64,000 nucleotides of DNA from CAZGXI01 sp964529715. Its GTDB lineage: Bacteria; Chloroflexota; Anaerolineae; Aggregatilineales; Ch27. The notes below the pieces were generated by a model. It had not been told where the DNA came from and did no database searches. It saw only the letters and a program-made list of their open reading frames with translations. The DNA is taken from the NCBI GenBank assembly GCA_964529715.1, contig CAZGXI010000021.1, positions 25,537 through 89,536 of the forward strand. The letters are read 5' to 3'. A program made the position numbers and the translations under genes. Position 1 is the stretch's first letter. Each line of letters begins with the position of its first letter. Positions 32,542 through 40,242 of the stretch are shown in pieces.

Positions 32542-33819
32542 ATGAAACTGAACGAACTGGTCGCCGTAAGTTACCAAACATTTATCCGTCATACCGAAGG
32601 CATGCGGGTTGTCTTACTGCATCCCAAGGCCCGCTATCGGTCGATGCTGGTTGCCAAGTTGATCAACGAGCCGCAGTTGCGCACGCTATACTACACGATG
32701 GGGCCGGACGATATAGACGTTCCGGCGCTATTGGTGGGTCTCACCCACATGCTCGCCGGACAGCATCCCACCTTCGGACGCAACCTGAATCTGATGCCGG
32801 CACCGACTGCCGGGCAAGACTTCCGGCCCTGGCTGGAGGCGTTAGCCACCGACCTGGCCGAATGGACCACCGAGCCGTTTCTGTTCATCCTGGACGAATA
32901 TGACCGCACGGATAGCGCCGACGACATCCAACGGTTCATTGAGGCGCTCATCCCGCTGATACCGCCGCACGGCAAGCTGGTGATCAATAGCCGCAGCCTG
33001 CCCCGTTTTCCCTGGACATCCCTGATCGCGCGCAACCAGGCCGTCATTCTGAACGATGACCGCTTGGTGACAGGTGACTTCTACGGGATTGAGGCAGGCG
33101 ACAGCAGTCGGCGGCTGGACGTGACAGCCCTGGGGCCTGGCTATGTAGCCTTCAACGACACCCTGATTACCTCCTGGGAAGGCCACCTGCCCCGCCTGCT
33201 GTTCTTCTTCGCGCTGGACCGCCCCACCGTCACCCGCGCAGAAATCTGTCAGGCGTTTTGGCCGGAACTGGACCTGGAACAGGCCGTGAACGTGTTTCAC
33301 GTGACCAAGCGGCGATTGCACAAGGCCCTGGGCGAAGATGTGCTGGTGCACGAGGGTGGCTACTACTGTGTGAATCCGGTGCTGACCGTACATTATGACG
33401 TGATGGATTTCGTCGGGGCGCTGGTCAAAGCGCGCACTGCCCAGGGCGAGGCCCGGATCGCCTACTGGCAACAGGCCATTGATGTCTATAAGGGGCCGTT
33501 TTTGCAGGGTCACGACGATCCCTGGATCGCATCGCGCCGCATGGACTTTCGCAGCGGCTATCTGGAAGCCATCACCGAGATGGCCGAAAGCCGGCAGCGC
33601 CAGGGTTATCCTGAACACGCGCTGCGCCTTTACCTGCGTGCGCTTGGCGAAGACAACACCCGGCAAGACATTCATCGCCGGGTCATGACTCTCTACGCCG
33701 AACTGGGGCGCCGTAGCGAAGCCGCCGCGCACTTCCAGCGGACCAGGCGCGAGCTGGAAAGCCAGGGCCTACAAATCGACGAGGAAACGAAGGCAGTCTT
33801 AAAACAGGTGATGTCCTGA
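32542..33819 (+). CDS. BTAD (SARP-type) transcriptional regulator with degenerate P-loop ATPase domain
   Basis: 425 aa. Residues 1-190 resemble a MalT/STAND-type ATPase: Walker B is clear (FLFILDEYD, 113-121) and VINSR-type sensor follows, but the P-loop position reads LLHPKARYRSML with no GxxGK[ST]. Residues about 195-280 form an OmpR/SARP-type winged helix (FALDRPTVTRAEICQAFWPELDLEQAVNVFHVTKRRLHKAL), and residues 285-425 a bacterial transcriptional activation domain with TPR-like helices. The order ATPase-wHTH-BTAD is the reverse of streptomycete SARPs. It probably activates unlinked targets. No good SD is seen before ATG 32542. Confidence 0.8.
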   Translation: MKLNELVAVSYQTFIRHTEGMRVVLLHPKARYRSMLVAKLINEPQLRTLYYTMGPDDIDVPALLVGLTHMLAGQHPTFGRNLNLMPAPTAGQDFRPWLEALATDLAEWTTEPFLFILDEYDRTDSADDIQRFIEALIPLIPPHGKLVINSRSLPRFPWTSLIARNQAVILNDDRLVTGDFYGIEAGDSSRRLDVTALGPGYVAFNDTLITSWEGHLPRLLFFFALDRPTVTRAEICQAFWPELDLEQAVNVFHVTKRRLHKALGEDVLVHEGGYYCVNPVLTVHYDVMDFVGALVKARTAQGEARIAYWQQAIDVYKGPFLQGHDDPWIASRRMDFRSGYLEAITEMAESRQRQGYPEHALRLYLRALGEDNTRQDIHRRVMTLYAELGRRSEAAAHFQRTRRELESQGLQIDEETKAVLKQVMS

Positions 33820-33828
33820 ACACGTCCT

Positions 33829-33850
33829 CAAAACCACCTGCCGTCGCAGG
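33829..33850 (-). terminator. possible terminator of tRNA-Arg
   Basis: On the minus strand, CCTGC (33850-33846) pairs with GCAGG (33841-33837) around a GACG loop, then TGGTTTT follows. Weak stem. Confidence 0.35.
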
Positions 33851-33863
33851 CAGCCTGACAGTG

Positions 33864-33936
33864 CGCCCCCTGAAGGATTCGAACCTTCGGCCAACTGCTT
33901 AGAAGGCAGGTGCTCTATCCACTGAGCTAAGGGGGC
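33864..33936 (-). tRNA. tRNA-Arg (anticodon TCT)
   Basis: 73 nt: acceptor GCCCCCT/AGGGGGC, D arm GCTC-AGTGGATA-GAGC, anticodon stem CCTGC/GCAGT around CTTCTAA (TCT), T arm GAAGG-TTCGAAT-CCTTC, discriminator G, no encoded CCA. Confidence 0.93.
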
Positions 33937-33950
33937 TACTTCGCGTTCGC

Positions 33951-33979
33951 ATTGTACGGAGGGATGCGCGGTCCGTCAA
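33951..33979 (-). promoter_or_regulatory. promoter of tRNA-Arg
   Basis: On the minus strand, -35 TTGACG (33979-33974), 17-nt spacer, -10 TACAAT (33956-33951). The tRNA 5' end is 14 nt further. Confidence 0.78.
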
Positions 33980-33989
33980 GGACTGCCTC

Positions 33990-34424
33990 TCAGGGCAGGT
34001 ACGGGCGAATGCCTTTGTAGACCTGCCCGCCGACCAGCGTCTTGAGAATCGTCATGGGTGGTCGCCCGATTCGCTCACTCAATTCGATGGGCGTTAGCGG
34101 AATATTGTTGTTCGCCAGCAGCGCCCGGAACACGCCATCCACCAATGAGGTATGCGGCGTGATAAAGTTGGGGTCGCGGGCGGCCTCCTGCAAGGCCATG
34201 CGCAGCGCATCCACACGGTGTACTTCTGCTGTCTGGGGATCAACCCAGTCCATTTCTTCCTCTGCGGCGTGTTCGGCAAAGTAGGCGCGCTGCTCTGGCA
34301 GCAGATGGCTGATCAGGTAAACGCGCAAATCCTGACCGGAGCGTTCCCACCAGTCGTAGTCAATGAAGAACCGGGTTTCCAAAGTCGGCTGAATGCGCCG
34401 GACGTCGATCTCGCTTCGCGTCAT
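33990..34424 (-). CDS. conserved hypothetical protein, 144 aa
   Basis: I do not recognise the family. It is soluble, with an acidic middle part (LLPEQRAYFAEHAAEEEMDWVDPQTAEVHRVDALRMALQEAARDP) and a C-terminal stretch (IPLTPIELSERIGRPPMTILKTLVGGQVYKGIRPY) that reads like a helix-turn-helix of a winged-helix protein. A role with nucleic acid is possible but unproven. ATG 34424 has AGGGATC upstream. It lies 45 nt after the 534-aa unknown gene and its 3' end covers the -35 area of the tRNA-Arg promoter. Confidence 0.6.
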   Translation of the reverse strand: MTRSEIDVRRIQPTLETRFFIDYDWWERSGQDLRVYLISHLLPEQRAYFAEHAAEEEMDWVDPQTAEVHRVDALRMALQEAARDPNFITPHTSLVDGVFRALLANNNIPLTPIELSERIGRPPMTILKTLVGGQVYKGIRPYLP

Positions 34425-34469
34425 GGTTTGTGATCCCTGCTGCAAACCGCGCTGCACCCTGCCAGAAGC

Positions 34470-36071
34470 CTACGGCGCGCGCTGCTGCAAGCGCCAGTAG
34501 TGCCCACCGACGTGTTCAAACTCGCTTTGCGCTTCCAGCGCAGCCAGAATCGGTCCTGGCGGGCAGCGTCGCACCACGTTGACCGCGCTGTACAGGGTCT
34601 TGGCATGGACCGCGCCCTGGGGGTTCAAGCGGGCCAGTTCAGGTAGATTTTCGCGGATGATGTCGAGCAGGCTACGCCGGTGGCTGCGTGTGGCTGCCCA
34701 GATTTGGTCTACGGCCTCCAGGTCGTCCGTCCCCAACACCATCAGGTCATCATAGGCCGCGCCAATCGACCGCTTGTGGTTTTGATAGGTGATCCGGCCA
34801 TTCTGCGGGACGACCAAGCGAATCCACTCTGTGCGCGGGCGATAGGCATCAAAATCAATGACAAAACGGGACGGGTCATCCGTGCAGCGGACGCGCACAT
34901 AAGAACCGATGGGCAAACGGTGCTGGCGGTAAAAGCGATCCAGCCCGACCACATAACGCGCTTCGCGGACCACCCAGGCCTCGTACTCGTCACCGGTCTG
35001 TCCATCGATCAGGGTGATTCGCACGCGCGACGTCTCATACGCCGTCGGGAACAAGGCGCCCAGGTCCGCTTTGAGCGGCAACGTGCCACTGCGGCGATGG
35101 GGATAGATCAGGGTCAGGGTCACTTCGTCCGGCGGCTCGTCGGGCGGCGGCAACTGCGAAAACTCGTCGCCGATCTCGGCTTCCAGAAGCAGGGCCTCTC
35201 TGGAGAGCAGACTGCGGTTATAAGGAATAGGATCGTAGATCAGGCGCGGCGGCGTGACACGGACCTCTTCCGGTTCCAGCCGTTTCAGATACCAGCGCAC
35301 CTGCCCTGCCGGGCCGACCTCATCAAAACGCGGGTCGTGGTAAAGGGCGTGATTCAGGGCCAGGGTTTGCAAGGCCGGATTGACCTCTTTGGGCAGTTCC
35401 AGGATTGGAAGAATGTCTTCTGGCGCCAGCGGGCCACCGTTGTTCATATCCAGGATGGCCTCGGCCAGATTGAGATGTCCCTCGTTGATAACCGGCAACA
35501 GCGATTTGAGATACCACAATCCGGCGGCATAAGCGACGTCTTTTTCCTTGCGCAGCCGGGCCTCGATCTGAGCCGCCAGATCGTCGCCGTGCGCGGCCAG
35601 GATAGCCTCTGGATCGACCGGTTCCAAAAGATGCTGGACATCCTCGCCATTGGCATCTAGGTTGAGCACATGAGGGGTTTGCAGTTCGCTGGCAAATTCG
35701 CGCCGCACGCCGCCCTCGAACTCAACCTGGATCACTACAAAGGAGCCTTGTTCAGGATTGCTGCCCGGACGCTTGCCCACGACCTGGCCGAGGGCAAACC
35801 CCAACGCCGGAAAGACCAACTTATCGCCGATGGCGTATTGTTCTTTCGGCTGAAAGAGCTTGCCTTCCGCCAGGCGTTTGCGCCAGACCTCTTCCTCGAC
35901 CCTGACACGGTAATGAATAAAACGGCGCGCCAGGTCGCGCGCGCTCAGGGGTTTTTCCCCTTCCAGCATAACGCTGAACAAATACTCCAGGTCAGCGTCG
36001 GTGACTTGCAGCGATTCGGTCCAATAACGCGCCGTCAGGGTTTGACGCCCAAACAAGACTTCAGCCTCCAA
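34470..36071 (-). CDS. large conserved hypothetical protein (about 534 aa)
   Basis: Not recognised. No signal peptide or TM segment. Visible blocks: a helical N-terminal region (VTDADLEYLFSVMLEGEKPLSARDLARRFIHYR), an SH3- or KOW-like strand-rich segment (YAIGDKLVFPALGFALGQVVGKR), a long helical middle, several strand-rich parts near residues 320-430, and a basic C-terminal part ending WRLQQRAP. The frame is open to 36272, but a promoter at 36123-36150 and the non-coding look of the first 67 residues favour the TTG at 36071. It is followed at 45 nt by a smaller unknown gene. Confidence 0.6.
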   Translation of the reverse strand: MEAEVLFGRQTLTARYWTESLQVTDADLEYLFSVMLEGEKPLSARDLARRFIHYRVRVEEEVWRKRLAEGKLFQPKEQYAIGDKLVFPALGFALGQVVGKRPGSNPEQGSFVVIQVEFEGGVRREFASELQTPHVLNLDANGEDVQHLLEPVDPEAILAAHGDDLAAQIEARLRKEKDVAYAAGLWYLKSLLPVINEGHLNLAEAILDMNNGGPLAPEDILPILELPKEVNPALQTLALNHALYHDPRFDEVGPAGQVRWYLKRLEPEEVRVTPPRLIYDPIPYNRSLLSREALLLEAEIGDEFSQLPPPDEPPDEVTLTLIYPHRRSGTLPLKADLGALFPTAYETSRVRITLIDGQTGDEYEAWVVREARYVVGLDRFYRQHRLPIGSYVRVRCTDDPSRFVIDFDAYRPRTEWIRLVVPQNGRITYQNHKRSIGAAYDDLMVLGTDDLEAVDQIWAATRSHRRSLLDIIRENLPELARLNPQGAVHAKTLYSAVNVVRRCPPGPILAALEAQSEFEHVGGHYWRLQQRAP

Positions 36072-36122
36072 CCGCGAGGTTCTTTTGCAGAAAACACCAG
36101 GCCCATTTTCAACGGTAGGATG

Positions 36123-36150
36123 ATTATAGCGTTCGTTGTCAGGTTCGCAA
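36123..36150 (-). promoter_or_regulatory. predicted promoter of the 534-aa unknown gene
   Basis: On the minus strand, -35 TTGCGA (36150-36145), a 16-nt spacer and a consensus -10 TATAAT (36128-36123). It lies inside the longest version of the reading frame, which argues for the shorter protein. Confidence 0.55.
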
Positions 36151-36324
36151 CTGCCAGACGCGGGGAAATGTGCAAATTCCCGGTCAATAAGCCCCTGAAA
36201 ACTGCGAATAAGGTAATAGTCAGCGGGTAGAGTAGACAGCCAGACCCGGCCTATGGTAGACTGAATCAACACTGGTTAACTGTGCTGCATCTCAGACGCG
36301 GCCATGTTGGGAGGCGGAAAAGCC

Positions 36325-36741
36325 ATGTCTTCTTCTGAAGAAGAACTCATCCGGGTAATTTGCATTGAGGATGAGCCGGAGATGATCGAGCTTGTCAAGC
36401 TGATCTTAAGCAAAAAGGGGTTCGACGTGATCGGCGCGACAGGCGGGCGCGAAGGACTGGCGGCAGTTGAGCAGCTCCAGCCAGACCTCGTGCTGCTGGA
36501 CCTGATGATGCCAGACATGGACGGCTGGGAAGTCTACCAGCAGATGAAGGCCCGGCCCGCCACCAAAGACATCCCTGTGATCGTTGTCACCGCCAAAGCG
36601 CAAAGCATCGACAAAGTGTTGGGGTTGCACATCGCCAAAGTAGACGATTACATCACCAAGCCGTTCGGCCCGACAGAATTGTTGAGTAGCGTGGATCGGG
36701 TGTTAAAAGATCACCCTCGCGGTGGCAAAAACGGCGCCTAG
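36325..36741 (+). CDS. single-domain response regulator
   Basis: 138 aa receiver domain only. E16-D17 form the acidic pocket, D59 in LVLLDLMMPDMDG is the phosphoacceptor, T89 in VVTAKAQS the switch residue, and K112 in ITKPFGP the conserved Lys. Short charged ends have no output domain, so it should act by protein-protein contact like CheY or Spo0F. ATG 36325 is chosen because GGGAGGCGG precedes it; ATG 36304 upstream lacks an SD. No histidine kinase is in the window. Confidence 0.9.
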   Translation: MSSSEEELIRVICIEDEPEMIELVKLILSKKGFDVIGATGGREGLAAVEQLQPDLVLLDLMMPDMDGWEVYQQMKARPATKDIPVIVVTAKAQSIDKVLGLHIAKVDDYITKPFGPTELLSSVDRVLKDHPRGGKNGA

Positions 36742-36819
36742 AGCAGCCCATACCTCACCACACTGCCTACCGCCCTACTAAAAAACGTGTTGACCGTCCC
36801 AGAGCAAGGGGGAAGATGG

Positions 36820-38331
36820 ATGATTGATCGACGACGATTATTTGCACTCATCGCGCTGCTTGCCCTATCCGGCAGCATGGCGCTGAGCGGAGTCGCCGCC
36901 CTGGCGTCGCCCGCCGCACAGACCAATTTGCTGCAAAACCCTGGTTTCAACGACCCCTTTGTCGCATTCAACGGCGACTCGACCCGCACGGTGGCTCAAG
37001 GCTGGACGCCCTGGAATGTCCCTCAGCGCGCCGGGGATCAAGACTGGCGCAACCTGCCGCCGGAATATCAGCCCGCCACCGCCAGCAACCCGGCCCGCAT
37101 CCGCGAGGGCAACAACGCTCAGGAGTACTTCAGTTTCTTCGCCACACACACGGGCGGCGTCTATCAAACTGTGCGCGTTCCCGCCGGGGCGCGGGTGCAG
37201 TTCAGTGTCTTCGTCTACGTGTGGTCTACCCAGCTCAGCGATGTGAATCGCAGCGAAGACCCCGGACGGGTGCAGGTTCAGGTCGGCATCGACCCGAACG
37301 GTGGCACAGACGGTGAAGCCGAACGCATCATCTGGTCGATGCCGCTGGAATTCTACGACGAATACCGCCAGGTCTCAGTGGAGACAACCGCCAACAGCGA
37401 TCTGGTGACGGTCTTCGTGCGTACCAGTTTCGACCAGCCCAAGATGCACAACAACATCTACCTGGACGAGGCTTCCCTGGTAGTGAGCGGCGTCGCCTCC
37501 ACTGCAACGGCCACCTCGACCAACACCCTCACACCGATCCCGACGGCCACTTCCACCGTCGTTCCACCGACCCAAACGCAGATCGGCTTCCCCACCCCAA
37601 CCCAGGAAGTGGGTACCGGCGTTCCAACAGACATTCCACCGACAATAGCCGCGGCAACGGCCACAACGCCCCCCTCTGGTCAACCCACCGCCACATTTAT
37701 ACCTACAACAGTGACAGGTATTCCGCCGGACTTCGACGAACAGGTCATTTATCGCGTGGTCGCCGGGGACACGGTAGGGGCAATTGCGCAGCGCCTCGGC
37801 AGCACCGTTGCCGCCATCATCGCCGCGAATGGTTTGAATTCGGACGCGCTGATCTTCGTCGGACAGGAACTGGTGATCCCGGTACGTGAAGCCATCCCGA
37901 CGCCGTTCCCCACGCCCATCCCAACGACCATCGGCATCCGCCCCACGCCCACGTGGCCGGTAACCAACCCCGGCACCGGCGGGCCGATCATGACAACCAC
38001 CACCTACACCGTTCGACGAGGCGACACCCTGATCCAGATCGCGGCGCTGTACAGCACGACAGTCGCGGCGCTGGCGCAGTTGAACGGCATCGTGAACCCG
38101 AACCTGATCCGCGCCGGGCAGGTGCTCACCGTGCCCATCGCCGCGCCGCCCGCGCCGACGCCCACACCCGTTCCGCAACCCACCCAACCCCGGACGCACA
38201 TTGTGCAGCGGGGCGAGAACGCCTTCCGCATCTCGCTGCGCTATGGCGTCACCATGCAGGCGCTCATCCGGGCCAACGGCCTGAGTAACCCGAATCTGAT
38301 CTTCGCCGGACAGGTGTTGGTGATTCCATGA
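36820..38331 (+). CDS. secreted protein with N-terminal beta-sandwich and three LysM domains
   Basis: 503 aa. The signal peptide (RRRLFALIALLALSGSMALSGVAALA) is followed by a beta-sandwich of about 190 residues starting NLLQNPGFNDPF and ending NIYLDEASLVVSGV, a fold seen in carbohydrate-binding modules. Thr/Pro linkers separate this from three LysM domains (about residues 307-353, 397-443 and 460-503; IYRVVAGDTVGAIAQRLG, TYTVRRGDTLIQIAALY, THIVQRGENAFRISLRY). It should sit on peptidoglycan and present a glycan-binding domain. ATG 36820 follows AAGGGGGAAG. The stop overlaps the next gene by ATGA. Confidence 0.87.
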   Translation: MIDRRRLFALIALLALSGSMALSGVAALASPAAQTNLLQNPGFNDPFVAFNGDSTRTVAQGWTPWNVPQRAGDQDWRNLPPEYQPATASNPARIREGNNAQEYFSFFATHTGGVYQTVRVPAGARVQFSVFVYVWSTQLSDVNRSEDPGRVQVQVGIDPNGGTDGEAERIIWSMPLEFYDEYRQVSVETTANSDLVTVFVRTSFDQPKMHNNIYLDEASLVVSGVASTATATSTNTLTPIPTATSTVVPPTQTQIGFPTPTQEVGTGVPTDIPPTIAAATATTPPSGQPTATFIPTTVTGIPPDFDEQVIYRVVAGDTVGAIAQRLGSTVAAIIAANGLNSDALIFVGQELVIPVREAIPTPFPTPIPTTIGIRPTPTWPVTNPGTGGPIMTTTTYTVRRGDTLIQIAALYSTTVAALAQLNGIVNPNLIRAGQVLTVPIAAPPAPTPTPVPQPTQPRTHIVQRGENAFRISLRYGVTMQALIRANGLSNPNLIFAGQVLVIP

Positions 38332-38714
38332 GCGCAGCGAACGGCAACTGGCGGACGGTCCGTCGGACAGATGGCGAAATCCTGCTGCGGGTGCGCTGGT
38401 GCACAGGCTTCTGGTGCAAGTTCAAGGGCCTGATGCTGCGCTCTGGCCTCCCCCCAGAAGAAGGTCTCGTCTTCGTGTACCGGCGGGAGAGCGTGATGGA
38501 AACCAGCATCCACATGCTGTTCATGCGCTTTGCCATCGCCGCGATCTGGCTGGACTCGGCAGGGACGGTCGTCGATAAGGCACTGGCGAAGCCCTGGCGG
38601 CTGGCCTACGCGCCCCAAAAACCGGCGCAATACGTGCTGGAAGCGCCAGTCGCGCTGCTGGAACGGGTTACCGTCGGTGAGCGGCTGGTGTTCGAGGAAT
38701 CCGAACCAGGCTAA
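38328..38714 (+). CDS. DUF192 family protein
   Basis: 128 aa DUF192 beta-barrel domain. Family features are the early RWCTGFWCKFKGLMLRSGLPPEEGLVFVY, the METSIHMLFMRFAIAAIWLD core and VDKALAKPWRLAYAPQKPAQYVLEAP. The usual N-terminal signal peptide is absent. Function of the family is not established. It starts with an ATGA overlap on the stop of the LysM protein gene, so the two are translationally coupled, and a short hairpin repeat lies before the next gene. Confidence 0.83.
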   Translation: MSAANGNWRTVRRTDGEILLRVRWCTGFWCKFKGLMLRSGLPPEEGLVFVYRRESVMETSIHMLFMRFAIAAIWLDSAGTVVDKALAKPWRLAYAPQKPAQYVLEAPVALLERVTVGERLVFEESEPG

Positions 38715-38744
38715 AATCCCCCGGCTACGAAACGTTGACTCTGG

Positions 38745-38770
38745 TAGGGGCGCAGCGTGCTGCGCTCCTA
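38745..38770. repeat. 26-nt hairpin repeat
   Basis: TAGGGGCGCAGC pairs with GCTGCGCTCCTA over a GT centre with a single G-U wobble. It is preceded by ATCCCCCGGCTAC (38717-38729), which resembles a segment near 24930-24960. Small hairpins of this kind are dispersed in many Chloroflexota and cyanobacterial genomes. Confidence 0.6.
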
Positions 38771-38830
38771 CGGTGTACCGATAAATGCGGTATGATTTTC
38801 CTGTCGAAGCTAAACGGAGCACATGGAACC

Positions 38831-40231
38831 ATGCGGCGGTGGGGGCTGTTGTTGGGCGCGATCCTGTGGCTGGCGTGCGGGCCGGCAGTTCTGGCGCAGG
38901 GTGGGCAAACGGCCATTCACGTGGTGCAGCGCGGAGAAAATCTATACCGCATCGCGCTGCAATATGGCACGTCCGTCGAGGCTCTTGCCCAGGCCAATGG
39001 CATCACCGACCCGACAGCCCTCCAGGTCGGGCAACGGCTGATTGTCCCTAGCGGCGCGGTTAATGCTGCCCTGCCGACCGCCCAACAACATCCCGTCCAA
39101 CCAGGGGAAACGCTGGAAAGCATTGCGCTGCGCTATGGCACGACTGCCGCACAGCTGGCTGCACTGAACGCTGTCGTCAACCCGGCGCGTCTATACGTCG
39201 GGCAGCAGTTAGACATCGGCCAGGCCACACCGGGGCGAGTCTCCACTGCACACGGCTACGTGCATATCGTCCAGCCGGGCGAAACGCTCTACCGCATCGC
39301 GCTGCGCTACCGGGTCAACCTGAACGCCATCCTGACCGCCAACGAGCTGGTGTCTCCAACACGCATTTTTCCCGGCCAACATCTCCTTATTCCCGGCCCA
39401 GAGGACGCCCCCCGGCTGCTAGACCTACCCGCCGCGTTGACCGACTTCGAGATCGCGCCGCTGCCCGCCGAAGTGGGGCGCACAATCCGGATTCGGGTTG
39501 TCGCTACCCAAACGGTCACACTGAGCGGTACGTTCCTGGACCGCCCGCTGATCTTCTTTCCGCGCGAAGATGGGTTCACTTACGACGCGCTGTACGGCGT
39601 TTACGCCTTCAGCGTGCCGGGCATTTATCCGCTGACCCTGACGGTGCAGGACGCACAGGGCAACAGCACATCCACCGTACAGATGGTTCGCGTGGCCGAT
39701 GGCGGCTACGGAACCGAGGTAATTAACCTGATCCCTGGCCGCGAAGACCTGCTCGACCCGGCAGTGAACGCCCCCGAACGCGCGCTGATAGCCGAGGTAA
39801 TGGGCGGCCACACACCGGAACGCTACTTCGATGGGCCGATGGGCCTGCCTGCTGCTGCACCGGTGAATTCTCCCTTCGGCACGCGGCGCTCCTACAACGG
39901 CGGGCCTTATGATACTTTCCATACCGGGGCGGACTTTGCCGGGCCGCCCGGCGCGGCGATCTACGCCCCGGCGCCGGGATGGGTGGTTCTGGCGGAAACG
40001 CTTCAGGTGCGTGGCGTGGCGACCATCCTCGATCATGGCTGGGGAGTTTACACTGGCTACTGGCATCAGCAGGAGTCCTACGTCGAGGTCGGGGATTTCG
40101 TCAGTGCGGGGCAGGTGTTGGGCACCATCGGCAGCACCGGGCGTGTGACCGGGGCGCATCTGCACTGGGAAATGTGGGTGAACGGTGTCGAAGTCGATCC
40201 ATTACAATGGACACGCGAGTCGTTTCCTTAG
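38831..40231 (+). CDS. LysM-containing M23 family metallopeptidase
   Basis: 466 aa cell-wall endopeptidase. Signal peptide (residues 1-22), three LysM domains (about 29-72, 88-129, 144-188), an Ig-like strand-rich region (about 205-290) and a C-terminal M23/LytM domain. The zinc ligands and catalytic residues are H364-x3-D368 in FHTGADFAG, H412 in YWHQQE and H443-L-H445 in AHLHWE, so it looks active. It would cleave peptidoglycan cross-bridges, for example in daughter-cell separation. ATG 38831 is picked because the signal peptide begins there. The methyltransferase-GT2 gene follows after 11 nt. Confidence 0.93.
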   Translation: MRRWGLLLGAILWLACGPAVLAQGGQTAIHVVQRGENLYRIALQYGTSVEALAQANGITDPTALQVGQRLIVPSGAVNAALPTAQQHPVQPGETLESIALRYGTTAAQLAALNAVVNPARLYVGQQLDIGQATPGRVSTAHGYVHIVQPGETLYRIALRYRVNLNAILTANELVSPTRIFPGQHLLIPGPEDAPRLLDLPAALTDFEIAPLPAEVGRTIRIRVVATQTVTLSGTFLDRPLIFFPREDGFTYDALYGVYAFSVPGIYPLTLTVQDAQGNSTSTVQMVRVADGGYGTEVINLIPGREDLLDPAVNAPERALIAEVMGGHTPERYFDGPMGLPAAAPVNSPFGTRRSYNGGPYDTFHTGADFAGPPGAAIYAPAPGWVVLAETLQVRGVATILDHGWGVYTGYWHQQESYVEVGDFVSAGQVLGTIGSTGRVTGAHLHWEMWVNGVEVDPLQWTRESFP

Positions 40232-40242
40232 GAGTTGCCGGC

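Noticed and set aside
38141..38200. possible CRISPR-like or tandem repeat in the LysM gene
   Set aside because: The repeats are Thr/Pro codon repeats of a protein linker, without spacer-repeat regularity.
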